Position numbers and translations under genes: made by a program. The notes beneath the pieces are model-generated. The model saw only the letters and a program-made list of their open reading frames with translations. It had not been told where the DNA came from and ran no database searches. A DNA stretch of 62,643 nt from SBBG01 sp033717875 (GTDB lineage Bacteria > Pseudomonadota > Gammaproteobacteria > Ga0077554 > Ga007554): the NCBI GenBank assembly GCA_033717875.1, contig JADDKJ010000016.1:1-62643 (forward strand). The letters are read 5' to 3'. Positions 53,568 to 62,610 of this stretch are shown here, piece by piece. Positions within the stretch are counted from its first letter, which is position 1; each line of letters begins with the position of its first letter.

Positions 53568-56066
53568 TCATGGGCGCTGGCCCCGCAAGGTGCTCGCCAA
53601 CATTGAAAGCACATCGGCAATTCGCCCCGCCGTCTCCGGTGAAGGCAATGGCACTTTGAGGCTTTGCACTCCGGTGCTTGGGTCTCGCTCGATCCATGGG
53701 TGTGCCGGGGCAGCAGGATTGCTGGCCGCCCCGAGGGCGGAAACCAACTGAGCGCCAACCTGCATCAAGGCTTGCCAAGGATCGGTGTCGTTGCGCGGTG
53801 TTACCTTTGGCGCACCCTGCCTCTCATACTCCGCGATCGCCATCTCGCCATCGCTAGCTCCTGCATCCGCTTGTTCTTCCGGTATGGGTACGAATACGGC
53901 TTCGGTCACGGTCTGGCCGCCTCCCGCTTCTTCGGCGGGTGTCATGACCTCGCCCTCACCCATGCAGCCGGTGACATTCTCCACGTCCTTCATAAAGCGA
54001 TTGAGACGCGAACCGCCCAGCGATATCTCGCCCGTGCCGCCATCGAGAATTCCGGCCGACAGCGAACGCTTGAAAGCCAGCACCGAGAGCATGCCCTCCT
54101 CTATCGTGCCCTTGGCGACGAAATTGACGATCTGCACCGGTCGCTTCTGGCCCATGCGATGAATCCGGGCGATGCGCTGTTCAAGCAGCGCCGGATTCCA
54201 CGGCAAATCCATGTTCACCAGGGTCGAGGCATGTTGCAGGTTGAGGCCGGTGGCGCCGGCATCGGTGGAAAGAAACACCCGGCAGTCGGGATCGTCGCGG
54301 AAGCGTTCCACCAGCGCCGGCCGCTTTTCAGAGGGCACGCCGCCGTGGAAACTGACGTAACCAATCCCGCGCGCTTCGAGGCGGCGAATCACGATGTCGT
54401 GAGTGCGCGTCCATTGGCTGAACACCACGGCCTTGGCATCTGGTTGCTCGAACAAGTCGTCGAACAATGCCGCCAGTTCATCCGCCTTGACGCCGTGGTC
54501 GCTTTCCTGGTCGAGCAGATAGGTGCTGTTGCACGACATGCGCATGTTCTGCAAGGCGCAGGTCAGCCGCCGCTGGTCCTTGTCGGAAAGGAACTTCATC
54601 TTCCGCCATCGCTGGACGATCTTGGTCACGATCTCCGCGTTTTCCTGATGGTAAGTCATCTGCAATTCAGTCATCGGCACCAGCAGATTCTGATCGGTGC
54701 GCTCTGGCAACTGCATGAGGACTTCGGATTTACGGCGGCGGATCATGATCGGCGCCAGTGTTTGGCCGATTTTTTCGAGTCCGGTGTAGCCGGTGACACG
54801 ACCGCTCTCGTCCTTGACCTGATGTTCGTGCAGCAACTTCCATGTGGGCCCAAGACGGTGCTGGTCGACGAATTGAACGATGGAGATGAGTTCCTCAAGC
54901 TTGTTTTCCAGCGGCGTACCGGTAAGCACTACGGCGTAGGGACTGTCGATGCGTTTCAGGGCGCGGGCGGCTATCGTGTTCCAGTTCTTCACCCGCTGCG
55001 CCTCATCGACAATCACCAGTTCTGGTGCCCAGGCGTCGATCAAATCGAGATCAGGCTGGAGCTTTTCGTAGTTGGTAATCTTGCAGAAATCATCCAGCGA
55101 GTAGTCCTTCTGGCGCTGTGCACGTCCGCTCGCGATAACGCGCGAATCGCGCCCGGAAAAGCGTGCGATCTCGCTTTGCCACTGGTATTTGAGTGAAGTC
55201 GGACAGATCACCAGCACTTTCGAAACGCCGAAATGCCGGGCCAGGATTTCAGCGGCGGCAATGGCCTGGATGGTCTTGCCCAAACCCATTTCATCGCCAA
55301 TCAACGTCCGACCGGCACGCACGGCGAACAAGGCGCCTTCTGTTTGGTAATGGTAGAGCGGCACATTGAGCAATTTCTTCAGCGATGGATCTGCGGCGCC
55401 GCGCGGAAACAGACCGTCGAGCGCAAGCGACCGGCGTTCCGCATCACGCTGCCCGGCAATGAAATCGAGCACATCGTCATAGGCGCGCAACTCGTGGCCG
55501 CTTTTTGCTACCAAGGCGATAAAGTGTTCCAGCCCATCCAGCCGCAGATTCCGTAACCGCCAGTCTCGTGCTTCGTCGAACAACAGCACTGCAGCCTTGC
55601 GCACGGCTGGCGGACAGTCCGTGCCGGCACGGAAATGCACGGTGCGCGTGCTGTCGTTGCGCAAATAGAGTTCGGAGAATGGCGGATGGTAGCCGCGCAC
55701 AAAGGCCGCCTTGGCGCCGCGTTTCTTCTCCAGTATGGCAAGAACAAACTCGATGTGTTTACAGGTTCCCAGTTCGTTGGTGGCGTAATCGGGACAAGCG
55801 CAATAGTTATCACCCGGCTGCTTGCCACGAATGGCCACGCGATAGGCGCTCTTCGACTGTGGGTTGCTGACGCGGAACTCGGAAAAGAACGGCTCCTCGC
55901 CGATATTTTCCAGCCCGAAAGCCTGCTCGCGACCGAACTGACGGCGTAGCGCACGCTGCCAGTCAACCGGAGAAAGCTCCGCCGGAGCCTGAGTACGGGA
56001 TAGCTTGGGTTCTCTTACGGGCTTGCTTGTCTTGGTTGTTTTGATGTTACGCGGCTTCGTTTTCAT
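53568..56066 (-). CDS. SWIM zinc-finger SNF2-family helicase
   Basis: An 832-residue protein. A SWIM finger (C89, C91, C102, H104) precedes the SNF2 ATPase with Walker A GDEMGLGKT (261-265) and DEAQ (354-357), then helicase C motifs (VVFSQWTRTHD; STDAGATGLNLQHAST; QRIARIHRMGQKRPV). Such proteins remodel nucleic-acid complexes. ATG 56066 follows the fused primase-helicase gene by 15 bases on the same strand, so it is the third gene of one operon. The C-terminal 130 residues are unique. Confidence 0.9.
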   Translation of the reverse strand: MKTKPRNIKTTKTSKPVREPKLSRTQAPAELSPVDWQRALRRQFGREQAFGLENIGEEPFFSEFRVSNPQSKSAYRVAIRGKQPGDNYCACPDYATNELGTCKHIEFVLAILEKKRGAKAAFVRGYHPPFSELYLRNDSTRTVHFRAGTDCPPAVRKAAVLLFDEARDWRLRNLRLDGLEHFIALVAKSGHELRAYDDVLDFIAGQRDAERRSLALDGLFPRGAADPSLKKLLNVPLYHYQTEGALFAVRAGRTLIGDEMGLGKTIQAIAAAEILARHFGVSKVLVICPTSLKYQWQSEIARFSGRDSRVIASGRAQRQKDYSLDDFCKITNYEKLQPDLDLIDAWAPELVIVDEAQRVKNWNTIAARALKRIDSPYAVVLTGTPLENKLEELISIVQFVDQHRLGPTWKLLHEHQVKDESGRVTGYTGLEKIGQTLAPIMIRRRKSEVLMQLPERTDQNLLVPMTELQMTYHQENAEIVTKIVQRWRKMKFLSDKDQRRLTCALQNMRMSCNSTYLLDQESDHGVKADELAALFDDLFEQPDAKAVVFSQWTRTHDIVIRRLEARGIGYVSFHGGVPSEKRPALVERFRDDPDCRVFLSTDAGATGLNLQHASTLVNMDLPWNPALLEQRIARIHRMGQKRPVQIVNFVAKGTIEEGMLSVLAFKRSLSAGILDGGTGEISLGGSRLNRFMKDVENVTGCMGEGEVMTPAEEAGGGQTVTEAVFVPIPEEQADAGASDGEMAIAEYERQGAPKVTPRNDTDPWQALMQVGAQLVSALGAASNPAAPAHPWIERDPSTGVQSLKVPLPSPETAGRIADVLSMLASTLRGQRP

Positions 56067-56081
56067 GAATGCAGACTCTCT

Positions 56082-58457
56082 TCAGCAAAGATTTCCCTGG
56101 GTGGTATCGATCCGATACCCCATGGTCTTGTAGCCGCGCTGGCGCTTTTCCCACATGCGTTCGAGCACCGGGTTGCCGGTATCGACATAGTCATAGATTA
56201 GCACGTCCGATTTGCTGGCGTGCTCGCGGTGCAGGCGGCCGGCATATTGCTGCAAGGTGCCTTTCCAGGAAATCGGCATCGCCAGCATCAGGGTATCGAG
56301 CGGCGGGTGATCGAAACCTTCACCGACCAGCCGGCCGGTGGCGAGCAATACGCGAGGGGCATCGCCGGGCAAGGCTTCAAGCGCTTCCAGCAAAACGGCG
56401 CGCCGCTTTCGAGACATGCGGCCATGCAAGGTAAACAGGTTTTCTATCTGACCGGTCAGTGACCTCTCCAACGTGTCAAGATGGTCGGTACGTTCGGTGA
56501 GCACGATAATGCTGCGGCCGGACCGGTAGGCGCGGAGCACATCCTCGACAATTTTCTGACTGCGTTCAGTGTTGGCGGCAAGCTGTCGGAAGACATCCTG
56601 AATACCCATGGCTGCATCCCCCGTTGGCGGCGCTACCAGAGTCCGAGAGTTGACTGTCAATGATCTTGGCGCGCCTTCCGGCCGGCTGGCTTCATGGCGG
56701 ATGGGGCCGCACTGCATGAAGATGATCGGGTGCTGGCCATCGCGGCGGATCGGCGTCGCGGTGAGGCCGAGCACGTAGCGCGCCTTGGCTTTCCGCAGCA
56801 GGTGCTCGAATGACACAGCCGAAATGTGATGGCATTCGTCCACCACGATGTGACCGTATTGCTCGATCAGGTCGCTGATTTCGCCCTTGCGGGTAAGCGA
56901 TTGCATGACGGCAATATCGATCTTGCCTGAGGGTTTGCGCTTTCCGGCACCGATGGCGCCGAGATCGCCCTTTTCCAGGTTCAGAAAGGTTCGTAGCCGC
57001 TCCTGCCATTGCTTGAGCAGCTCGGTACGGTGAACCAGAATCAGCGTGCTGACGCCGCGCCGCGCAATGAGTGCGGCCGCAGTCACGGTCTTGCCGAAGG
57101 CAGTGGGTGCGCAGAGGACGCCAGCATCGTGCACCATCATGGCTTTGACTGCCTTCTCCTGGTCGGAGCGAAGCTCGCCAGCGAATTCCAAGGATAGCGA
57201 GTCACCGGCAAATCGCTCATCGGTAAGCTCAAGCCCGATACCGTTTTCGTCGAGCAACTTGGTCACGGCATCCAGACAGCCACGGGGCAAGGCAATGTGG
57301 CGGGGGTAGTTTTCGGCACACCCGATAATCCGGGGAAACCCCCAAGTCGACCGGCGCATGGCCTGCGCCCTGTAGAACTCGGGATTCTGAAATGCTGCGA
57401 GCCGGATCAGGCGATTCATCAACGGTTGTGGCAACTGTGCTTTCTCGAAGTAAGCCTGATTGGCGAGCACGACGGTCAGCTTGCCGGGCAATGGGCCGGC
57501 AAGCTTTTTCGACAGCGGCTGCCGTTTCCACGGCTCGTGTTCATTCTCATCGGTGATGAATGCGACGTCCAGCGGATGGCCGCCGCCCATTGCACGCAGT
57601 ATCTCGGATTCCAGGTCGGCCAGAGACATCGGGCGGACTGACGCCAGAAACGACCACTGATCGGTATGTGGCTGGAGCTTTTCATCGACGAACAAGCTGA
57701 AGCCTTTTTCGCGCGCCTCTTTCTGGAGCGGCAGCGCGATCAGATTGCCGAAACCGCCCTTGGGCATGGTGTCCTGGTTGGGAAACAGCCGGTCATACGA
57801 TTCGAGTTTCAGTTGCCGGGTTTGGGCACAGGTGTGGCTGATGATGGCAGAACCGAGGCGACGCGCATCCCGTGCCGGCACGGCGGACGAAAAGAAAATC
57901 CAGGCATGGGCGCCCGCGCCGGAGCGGGAAATTTCCAAGGCGACAGGCACGCCAAGCTCGCGGCAGGAAGCGGCAAAAGCCTTGGCATCGTCGCGCCAGT
58001 CGGCCTCGTCAAAATCGACGGCGAGGAAATGGCAAGTGTCGTCGGTGAGCAGCGGATAGACACCGACGACATGCTCGCCGGCAAGGTGGTCGTAAATGAC
58101 GCGATCAGCGAGCGGCAGCAGCAGACGGTTTCCGCATTCGCCGCATTTCACCAGCTGGTCCGCCACCAGCAGCTTGGCTTCGTCACCTTTTTGCGTCTTG
58201 CGGATCGTGGCCGAATAGCCCATGCGCTCCAGTTTTGCCTTGGCCGTCTGGAGATCATCACCGATAGCGATGAGCGCGGCTTCACGCTCCATGACGTGAT
58301 CGGTGAAGACGACATCGATATCCACCGACAGGCGGGGCAGATCCTGCACGAAAAGATTGAGTGCGGTACCGCCCTTGAGCGCAAAGCGCGGCGATTCGAA
58401 CATCACCGGCGCGACGGCGAGAAGCAGGCGGACGGTATTGATGTATTGGCGATCCAT
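56082..58457 (-). CDS. AbiEii N-terminus fused to TOTE-type primase and helicase
   Basis: A 791-residue single frame. Residues 1-98 are the start of an AbiEii nucleotidyltransferase (KGGTALNLF 28-36; LSVDIDVVF, D46/D48; RKTQKGDEAKLLV). From about 103 (VKCGECGN) the sequence is a TOTE archaeo-eukaryotic-type primase: LAVDFDE (D148, D150), SRSGAGAHAW (H184), FPNQDTMPKGGFGNLIALPLQ. An SF2 helicase follows, with Walker A APTAFGKT (449-456), DECH (539-542) and a C-domain to about 770. The AbiEii third catalytic motif is absent. It starts 4 bases after abiEi. Confidence 0.85.
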   Translation of the reverse strand: MDRQYINTVRLLLAVAPVMFESPRFALKGGTALNLFVQDLPRLSVDIDVVFTDHVMEREAALIAIGDDLQTAKAKLERMGYSATIRKTQKGDEAKLLVADQLVKCGECGNRLLLPLADRVIYDHLAGEHVVGVYPLLTDDTCHFLAVDFDEADWRDDAKAFAASCRELGVPVALEISRSGAGAHAWIFFSSAVPARDARRLGSAIISHTCAQTRQLKLESYDRLFPNQDTMPKGGFGNLIALPLQKEAREKGFSLFVDEKLQPHTDQWSFLASVRPMSLADLESEILRAMGGGHPLDVAFITDENEHEPWKRQPLSKKLAGPLPGKLTVVLANQAYFEKAQLPQPLMNRLIRLAAFQNPEFYRAQAMRRSTWGFPRIIGCAENYPRHIALPRGCLDAVTKLLDENGIGLELTDERFAGDSLSLEFAGELRSDQEKAVKAMMVHDAGVLCAPTAFGKTVTAAALIARRGVSTLILVHRTELLKQWQERLRTFLNLEKGDLGAIGAGKRKPSGKIDIAVMQSLTRKGEISDLIEQYGHIVVDECHHISAVSFEHLLRKAKARYVLGLTATPIRRDGQHPIIFMQCGPIRHEASRPEGAPRSLTVNSRTLVAPPTGDAAMGIQDVFRQLAANTERSQKIVEDVLRAYRSGRSIIVLTERTDHLDTLERSLTGQIENLFTLHGRMSRKRRAVLLEALEALPGDAPRVLLATGRLVGEGFDHPPLDTLMLAMPISWKGTLQQYAGRLHREHASKSDVLIYDYVDTGNPVLERMWEKRQRGYKTMGYRIDTTQGNLC

Positions 58458-58461
58458 TATT

Positions 58462-59205
58462 TCATTTCTTCAGACTCAGGAGTTCGCCGCTGCGGGTGCG
58501 CAGCATCCAGCGGCGGTCGCTGCCCATGCGCTCACTATGCGGACGGACGATTTTCGCCCAGGGCAGTTCGAGTTCGTCCGCGAACTGACGTGCCAAGCGG
58601 ATCACCTTGATCCGGTTGCAATGGGTGAGCAGGGTGTCGAGTACGTCCGCACGGGGATTGCGCAGGCCCTCGGTCAGATGTCGGGCTTCTTCCACCGATT
58701 GGTACTTGCCGACATTGCATAGCATCTCGAGCAGCGCACGCTCGGGGACGGATACCAAGGGGCCATTCGGAGTTTCGGGCAGCGGCTGTAGCCCGAAATT
58801 CGGGGGAAGGCCAGCCTTGAACAACTGCGTAGTCTGGTAGCGGCAGGGATAGTGCGCCGTCAGCCAAGCAGGAAGGCGCACGGGCTGATTGCCCCAGAGT
58901 TCGACGTGCTCACGGGCAGCAAGGTTGTGCCGAACGCCCCGCCAAGCAAGCGCCGTTTTGCTTCCGACATGGAGTCCGGGGATGCACCGTGCCAGATACG
59001 CCAAGGCCCCATCCCGGCTCGGCTGATCGCCGACGAGCAAATACACTCCGCGCGACAAATGCTGTAGCCACCCGCTTTTGGCGAGATAGGAGGCCAACTG
59101 CGGAGAGACGCCATACTTGGCCAGAGTAGATGTTTCTACTGGCTCGTCACGCGGCAAAGCCTCAAGTAGGCGACGTATTGAACTATTTGATTTAGATAAA
59201 GCCAC
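58462..59205 (-). CDS. AbiEi-family antitoxin (transcription repressor)
   Basis: A 247-residue protein with the N-terminal winged helix (YGVSPQLASYLAKSGWLQHLSRGVYLL) and the AbiEi C-terminal domain (TALAWRGVRHNLAAREHVELWG; VSVPERALLEML). It represses its own operon and protects from AbiEii. The start is GTG 59205, at or next to the predicted transcription start, so the message is probably leaderless. The partner gene begins 4 bases after its stop. Confidence 0.88.
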   Translation of the reverse strand: MALSKSNSSIRRLLEALPRDEPVETSTLAKYGVSPQLASYLAKSGWLQHLSRGVYLLVGDQPSRDGALAYLARCIPGLHVGSKTALAWRGVRHNLAAREHVELWGNQPVRLPAWLTAHYPCRYQTTQLFKAGLPPNFGLQPLPETPNGPLVSVPERALLEMLCNVGKYQSVEEARHLTEGLRNPRADVLDTLLTHCNRIKVIRLARQFADELELPWAKIVRPHSERMGSDRRWMLRTRSGELLSLKK

Positions 59206-59211
59206 ATTATA

Positions 59212-59240
59212 ATTATAGCAAATAATTCAATCAAATTCAA
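59212..59240 (-). promoter_or_regulatory. Sigma-70 promoter of the AbiEi operon (leaderless)
   Basis: TTGAAT (59235-59240) and TATAAT (59212-59217) with exactly 17 bases between. The expected start of transcription falls at about 59204-59205, the GTG start codon. Confidence 0.8.
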
Positions 59241-59797
59241 GTTATCTCGATACCGTCAGATCAAAAATGCCGAATGACGGTATCGATCTGTGCGCTTGTT
59301 GATGATTACTCAAATACCGCCACCAGAAGAATGGTGGGCCAAATTCCCCTTAAAAATCAATATCCACTTTGCTGTAGCTAATTGATTTTTTGACAGTTAC
59401 CAATAGTCCTCAATAGACGTTAATAGTCCTCGTCATTCCCATTCGATTTTACCGCCTAAAAACGAGCGCTTTTGCTGGCGCGGGAGATGGACTCGGTTTG
59501 ACGGGCGGCTACTCCAGCGCATCAATCGTCAACTATCCGAGCAGCCGGGGCACTTCTTTTGAAAAGTATAGACATACGTAGCGCAACTACGACTTCAGCC
59601 CCCAAATAAACTTACCTGTCGTTTGAAATAGTGATAAATATCGTAGCATGGCTACGGCTGAAAGAACCAAGCTATTGCGCCGGACTGTTACCAAATAGGA
59701 TGGGCGATGCGATCGCCAGAGCACCGGCCCAGCACGCACCCCGCGTGAAGCATTTGACTTGCGTCCTTAATGTGTATAAAATTTTATACAAAGCGAA
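59241..59797. other. Non-coding stretch with attachment site copy 5
   Basis: I find no gene here. It holds AATAGTCCTCAATAGACGTT with a further AATAGTCCTC (about 59402-59431, direct AATAGTCC repeats) and TCATTCCCATTCGATTTTAC (59433-59452), whose minus strand ends K-I-E-W-E and stop. Confidence 0.55.
59773..59790. promoter_or_regulatory. Perfect 18-bp palindrome before higB
   Basis: TGTATAAAATTTTATACA is a perfect palindrome 10 bases before the toxin start, and likely the HigA operator, overlapping a TATAAA-type -10. Confidence 0.75.
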
Positions 59798-59800
59798 GTG

Positions 59801-60145
59801 ATGAGCGACGAAAAAGAGATTCGCTGGGTGGGTTCCGCCTACGACGACTTGTTGGCATTCCCGGACGACCCACGTCGCTCCGCTGGTTTCCAGTTAGGTA
59901 AGGTCCAAGTTGGTTTGGACCCGGATGACTGGAAGCCGTTCGATGATGTCGGGGCCGGTACCAAGGAAATCCGCATTCGGGAGGCCAGCGGCATCTATCG
60001 GGTGATGTACGTCGCCAAGTTCGAGGAAGCCGTGTATGTCCTGCACTGCTTCCAGAAGAAAACTCAGGCAACCAGCAAGCAGGACAAAGGTATTGCCGAG
60101 GCGCGCTATCGCGCCGTGGTCAACGCGAGAAAGGCACGGAAATGA
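59801..60145 (+). CDS. HigB/Gp49-like toxin
   Basis: A 114-residue protein of the phage-derived Gp49/HigB group: IRWVGSAYDDLLAFPDDPR, then KEIRIREASGIYRVMYVAKFEEAVYVLHCFQKKTQATSKQD. The conserved HCFQKKTQ signature marks the ribosome-dependent mRNase fold. ATG 59801 is preferred over GTG 59798. It overlaps the antitoxin by ATGA. Confidence 0.88.
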   Translation: MSDEKEIRWVGSAYDDLLAFPDDPRRSAGFQLGKVQVGLDPDDWKPFDDVGAGTKEIRIREASGIYRVMYVAKFEEAVYVLHCFQKKTQATSKQDKGIAEARYRAVVNARKARK

Positions 60146-60474
60146 AGATCGACACCGAAATCCGCCGTGTGACGAAGCCGGGAGCGAATCTCTTCCTGGA
60201 GCTTGGCTTCGCGCCCGCCGAGGCCAAGCGCTTGCAGGCAGCCTCTCGCAAGCAGATCAAAGACACCCAATTGCTGAAGCAGCAGTTGATGGACGAGCTG
60301 TCCGCCTGGATTGCCGAGCATCACCTGAAGCAGGCCGAGGCAGCCGAGATTCTGATGGTTTCACGTCCGCGCGTGTCCGACGTGATGAACAAGAAGACGG
60401 CCAAGTTCACCATTGACACGCTGGTGGAAATGCTCAGTCGCGTCGGCAAGCCAGTCAAGCTGACCATCGGTTGA
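60142..60474 (+). CDS. HigA-like XRE antitoxin
   Basis: A 110-residue helix-turn-helix protein (LKQAEAAEILMVSRPRVSDVMNKKTAKFTIDTLVEMLSRVGKPVKLTI). It neutralises the upstream toxin and should bind the 18-bp palindrome. The toxin-first order is typical of higBA. Confidence 0.88.
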   Translation: MKIDTEIRRVTKPGANLFLELGFAPAEAKRLQAASRKQIKDTQLLKQQLMDELSAWIAEHHLKQAEAAEILMVSRPRVSDVMNKKTAKFTIDTLVEMLSRVGKPVKLTIG

Positions 60475-60499
60475 CGCGCTGAACGACTGACCGCTTCCA

Positions 60500-60780
60500 T
60501 CAATTCCCGCACCAGCGGCGGTAAGCATCAATCCATTCCACCCCCTCTGGCGGCGGATCAGGCATCGGCAGATAGCGACAATTTGGTCACGCCAGGTGAG
60601 ATCGATCTTGGCCACCGTCACTGCCTGCCCAAGCACCTGGGTCGTGAATGGAAGGGAGAGATTCTCTTCGATCATGGCGAAGAACCCGCCAGCCTGCTCC
60701 GACTCGTTGTAGGCGTCGGTGGTTGCCTCCTCGATAAGTTTATCCAGGTATTCCGCGGTGAACTTCGTCGTCTTTTTCAT
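60500..60780 (-). pseudogene. Small conserved protein gene, deleted internally
   Basis: The start (MKKTTKFTAEYLDKLIEEA; GGFFAMIEENLSLPF; VLGQAVTVAKIDLT) matches a family of about 100 residues often annotated as calcium-binding. After CR (about 60570) the frame breaks, and the normal tail (PMPDPPPEGVEWIDAYRRW) continues in another frame to TGA at 60500. The gap 60781-61017 contains no gene I can see. Confidence 0.7.
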
Positions 60781-61017
60781 TTTTCGCTTTCATCATCGCG
60801 AAAGCTTCTTCCAGAGACCTGCATCGGCGAGGCGCCTCGTTTTCCATGCCGGGCCATGAATTGAACCAATTTTCGGTCGACCCATCCGCGTTCGACGATC
60901 ATCTCAAGCCTCAACGTTCATTGAGGGGCGCACCGCTTTTGGCGCGTTCCGCTCGAATGATGGGAGGGACTCCCTTCGGACTTAATCTGACGCGAAGCGG
61001 TTTGACAGTTGCTGCTT

Positions 61018-61635
61018 TCAAGCAAACTCGATCACCTCATCCAACGGCTTGCGCGGCTTCTGTGGCCAATTGCCTGGTGCTGGGTAACCAACCGTAACCA
61101 GAATTACCGGCACCTCGGTAGCGGCTAACCCGAATTCGCGCGCCACGCCAAGAGGGTCGAAGCCACTCATCGAGCCGGTGGACAGGCCCATGCCCTGGGC
61201 GGCGAACATCAGCGTCATCGCAGCCAAGGATGCGGAACGAAAGGCCTCGTCGCGCTGCAACTGCGGGTTGTCGGGGTGCGACTCCTTGGCCATGGTAACC
61301 CAACCGTCGAACACCGACTGATCCATGATGCCAGCATCGACCGAAGGCTGAAGTGCGTGGGGCAGTTGCTCATGCGCCGCCAGGGTGCCGCAGATGATGA
61401 ACGTGACAGGTGCGTCCACCACCTTTTGCTGCCCATGGGCCACGGTTTTCAAACGCGCCTTGGCCTCGGGGGAGCACACTGCGATGAACTTCCAGTTCTG
61501 GAAATTGTAGGCCGACGGCGCCCGGGTGGCTAGGCGGACCAGTTCGGCGATCTCATCGTCGGACAGGTGACGGTTCGTGTCGTAATGGTTGGTCGAGGCG
61601 CGTGATTCGATGAGGGCCTTAGTGGGGTTGTGCAC
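61018..61635 (-). CDS. Nitroreductase-family FMN oxidoreductase
   Basis: A 205-residue protein: RASTNHYDTNRHLSDDEI, RLATRAPSAYNFQNWKFIAV and GMGLSTGSMSGFD are nitroreductase marks for FMN binding and dimerisation. It reduces nitro or quinone compounds with NAD(P)H; the substrate is unknown. The start is GTG 61635 with AAAGGAA 9 bases upstream. It lies 80 bases after an EamA transporter on the same strand. Confidence 0.88.
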   Translation of the reverse strand: MHNPTKALIESRASTNHYDTNRHLSDDEIAELVRLATRAPSAYNFQNWKFIAVCSPEAKARLKTVAHGQQKVVDAPVTFIICGTLAAHEQLPHALQPSVDAGIMDQSVFDGWVTMAKESHPDNPQLQRDEAFRSASLAAMTLMFAAQGMGLSTGSMSGFDPLGVAREFGLAATEVPVILVTVGYPAPGNWPQKPRKPLDEVIEFA

Positions 61636-61715
61636 GGAATGTTCCTTTCAGGATGGTTTACAGGGATTCGGGAAAACAGGCGCTCGTATCGGTGTCGCTC
61701 CCGTGCGTGAGGCCG

Positions 61716-62489
61716 TCAACGCACGCCTTGGGGTGCCAATGTTTGACCGCGCGAGCCTGTGGCCCACTGCACCGCCAGAACGCTACCGAGCACGGTGACC
61801 AGCCCGACCAGCGACGACACTGCCACCGGCGACAGGCGCCTGATGCCTCGGAACCATAGCGCATAGGCCAGCAGGGTACCGACGATCGAGAGATAGGCGT
61901 AACCCAGTACCTGCGTAGTGCTCAATGCCGGCAGAGGCGGATCGACGATCCAGGCCACGGGCACCAGCATCAACCCGCCCGCCAGCAACTGCCACCCGGT
62001 GAAGGCCAACACAGGCATATCGGTCTGCCAGCGTCGCGCCAGATAAGTGCCCGCAGCCATGCACGCGGCACCGGTCAGAGCTGCGGCAATGCCGATCGGA
62101 TCCCAGGCAGCGCCTGGAGACAGCAGCAGGGCGGCCATGCCAACGATGCCCAGTACACTGGCCCATACGGCCAGGTGGGCAGGCTGGTGCCGGTCTACCG
62201 CCCATGCCAGCCCCATGACAAGTAGCGGCTGGATCGCACCCACCACCGCCGCCAACCCGCCGGGTAGCCTGTATGCCGCTACGAACAGAAACGCCTGAAA
62301 AAAGCCAATGTTCAGCGCCGAGAGCATGGCCAGACGGCCCCACTCACGTTGTTTGGGCAAACGTCTGATGAACAGCACCAGCAACATGCCGGCCGGAAGC
62401 GTGCGCAGCAGCGCGGCCGTGAACGGTCGATCCGGCGGCAACAACTCGGTGGTGACGATGTAGGTCGAGCCCCATATGACTGGGACCAA
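61716..62489 (-). CDS. EamA/DMT-family transporter
   Basis: A protein of ten hydrophobic helices in two EamA halves (VIWGSTYIVTTELLPPDRPFTAALLR; SIVGTLLAYALWFRGIRRLSPVAVSSLVGLVTVLGSVLA). TTG 62489 gives 257 residues but lacks the first turns of helix 1. The frame continues upstream in good family sequence (TSSWVDALTTALVPVIWG) to a codon ATC at 62525 behind GGGGGAGGAG. The real start may be this rare ATC or a mutated ATG. It may export amino acids or drugs. Confidence 0.85.
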   Translation of the reverse strand: MVPVIWGSTYIVTTELLPPDRPFTAALLRTLPAGMLLVLFIRRLPKQREWGRLAMLSALNIGFFQAFLFVAAYRLPGGLAAVVGAIQPLLVMGLAWAVDRHQPAHLAVWASVLGIVGMAALLLSPGAAWDPIGIAAALTGAACMAAGTYLARRWQTDMPVLAFTGWQLLAGGLMLVPVAWIVDPPLPALSTTQVLGYAYLSIVGTLLAYALWFRGIRRLSPVAVSSLVGLVTVLGSVLAVQWATGSRGQTLAPQGVR

Positions 62490-62610
62490 CGCGGTCGTGA
62501 GAGCGTCTACCCAGGATGATGTGATGGTCTCCTCCCCCTTCTAAATCGGCGTCGAATGCGCCACGATGGAGCTGTAACAAACCATCGAAACGAAAGGAGA
62601 GGAGACCGAG

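Noticed and set aside
40971..59452. CRISPR array made of the repeated TCACTCCCACTCGA sequence
   Set aside because: Only five copies spaced by kilobases, and each encodes the GuaA C-terminus; attachment sites explain them better.
40971..59452. Prophage
   Set aside because: No capsid, tail, terminase, lysis or integrase gene is present between the att copies.
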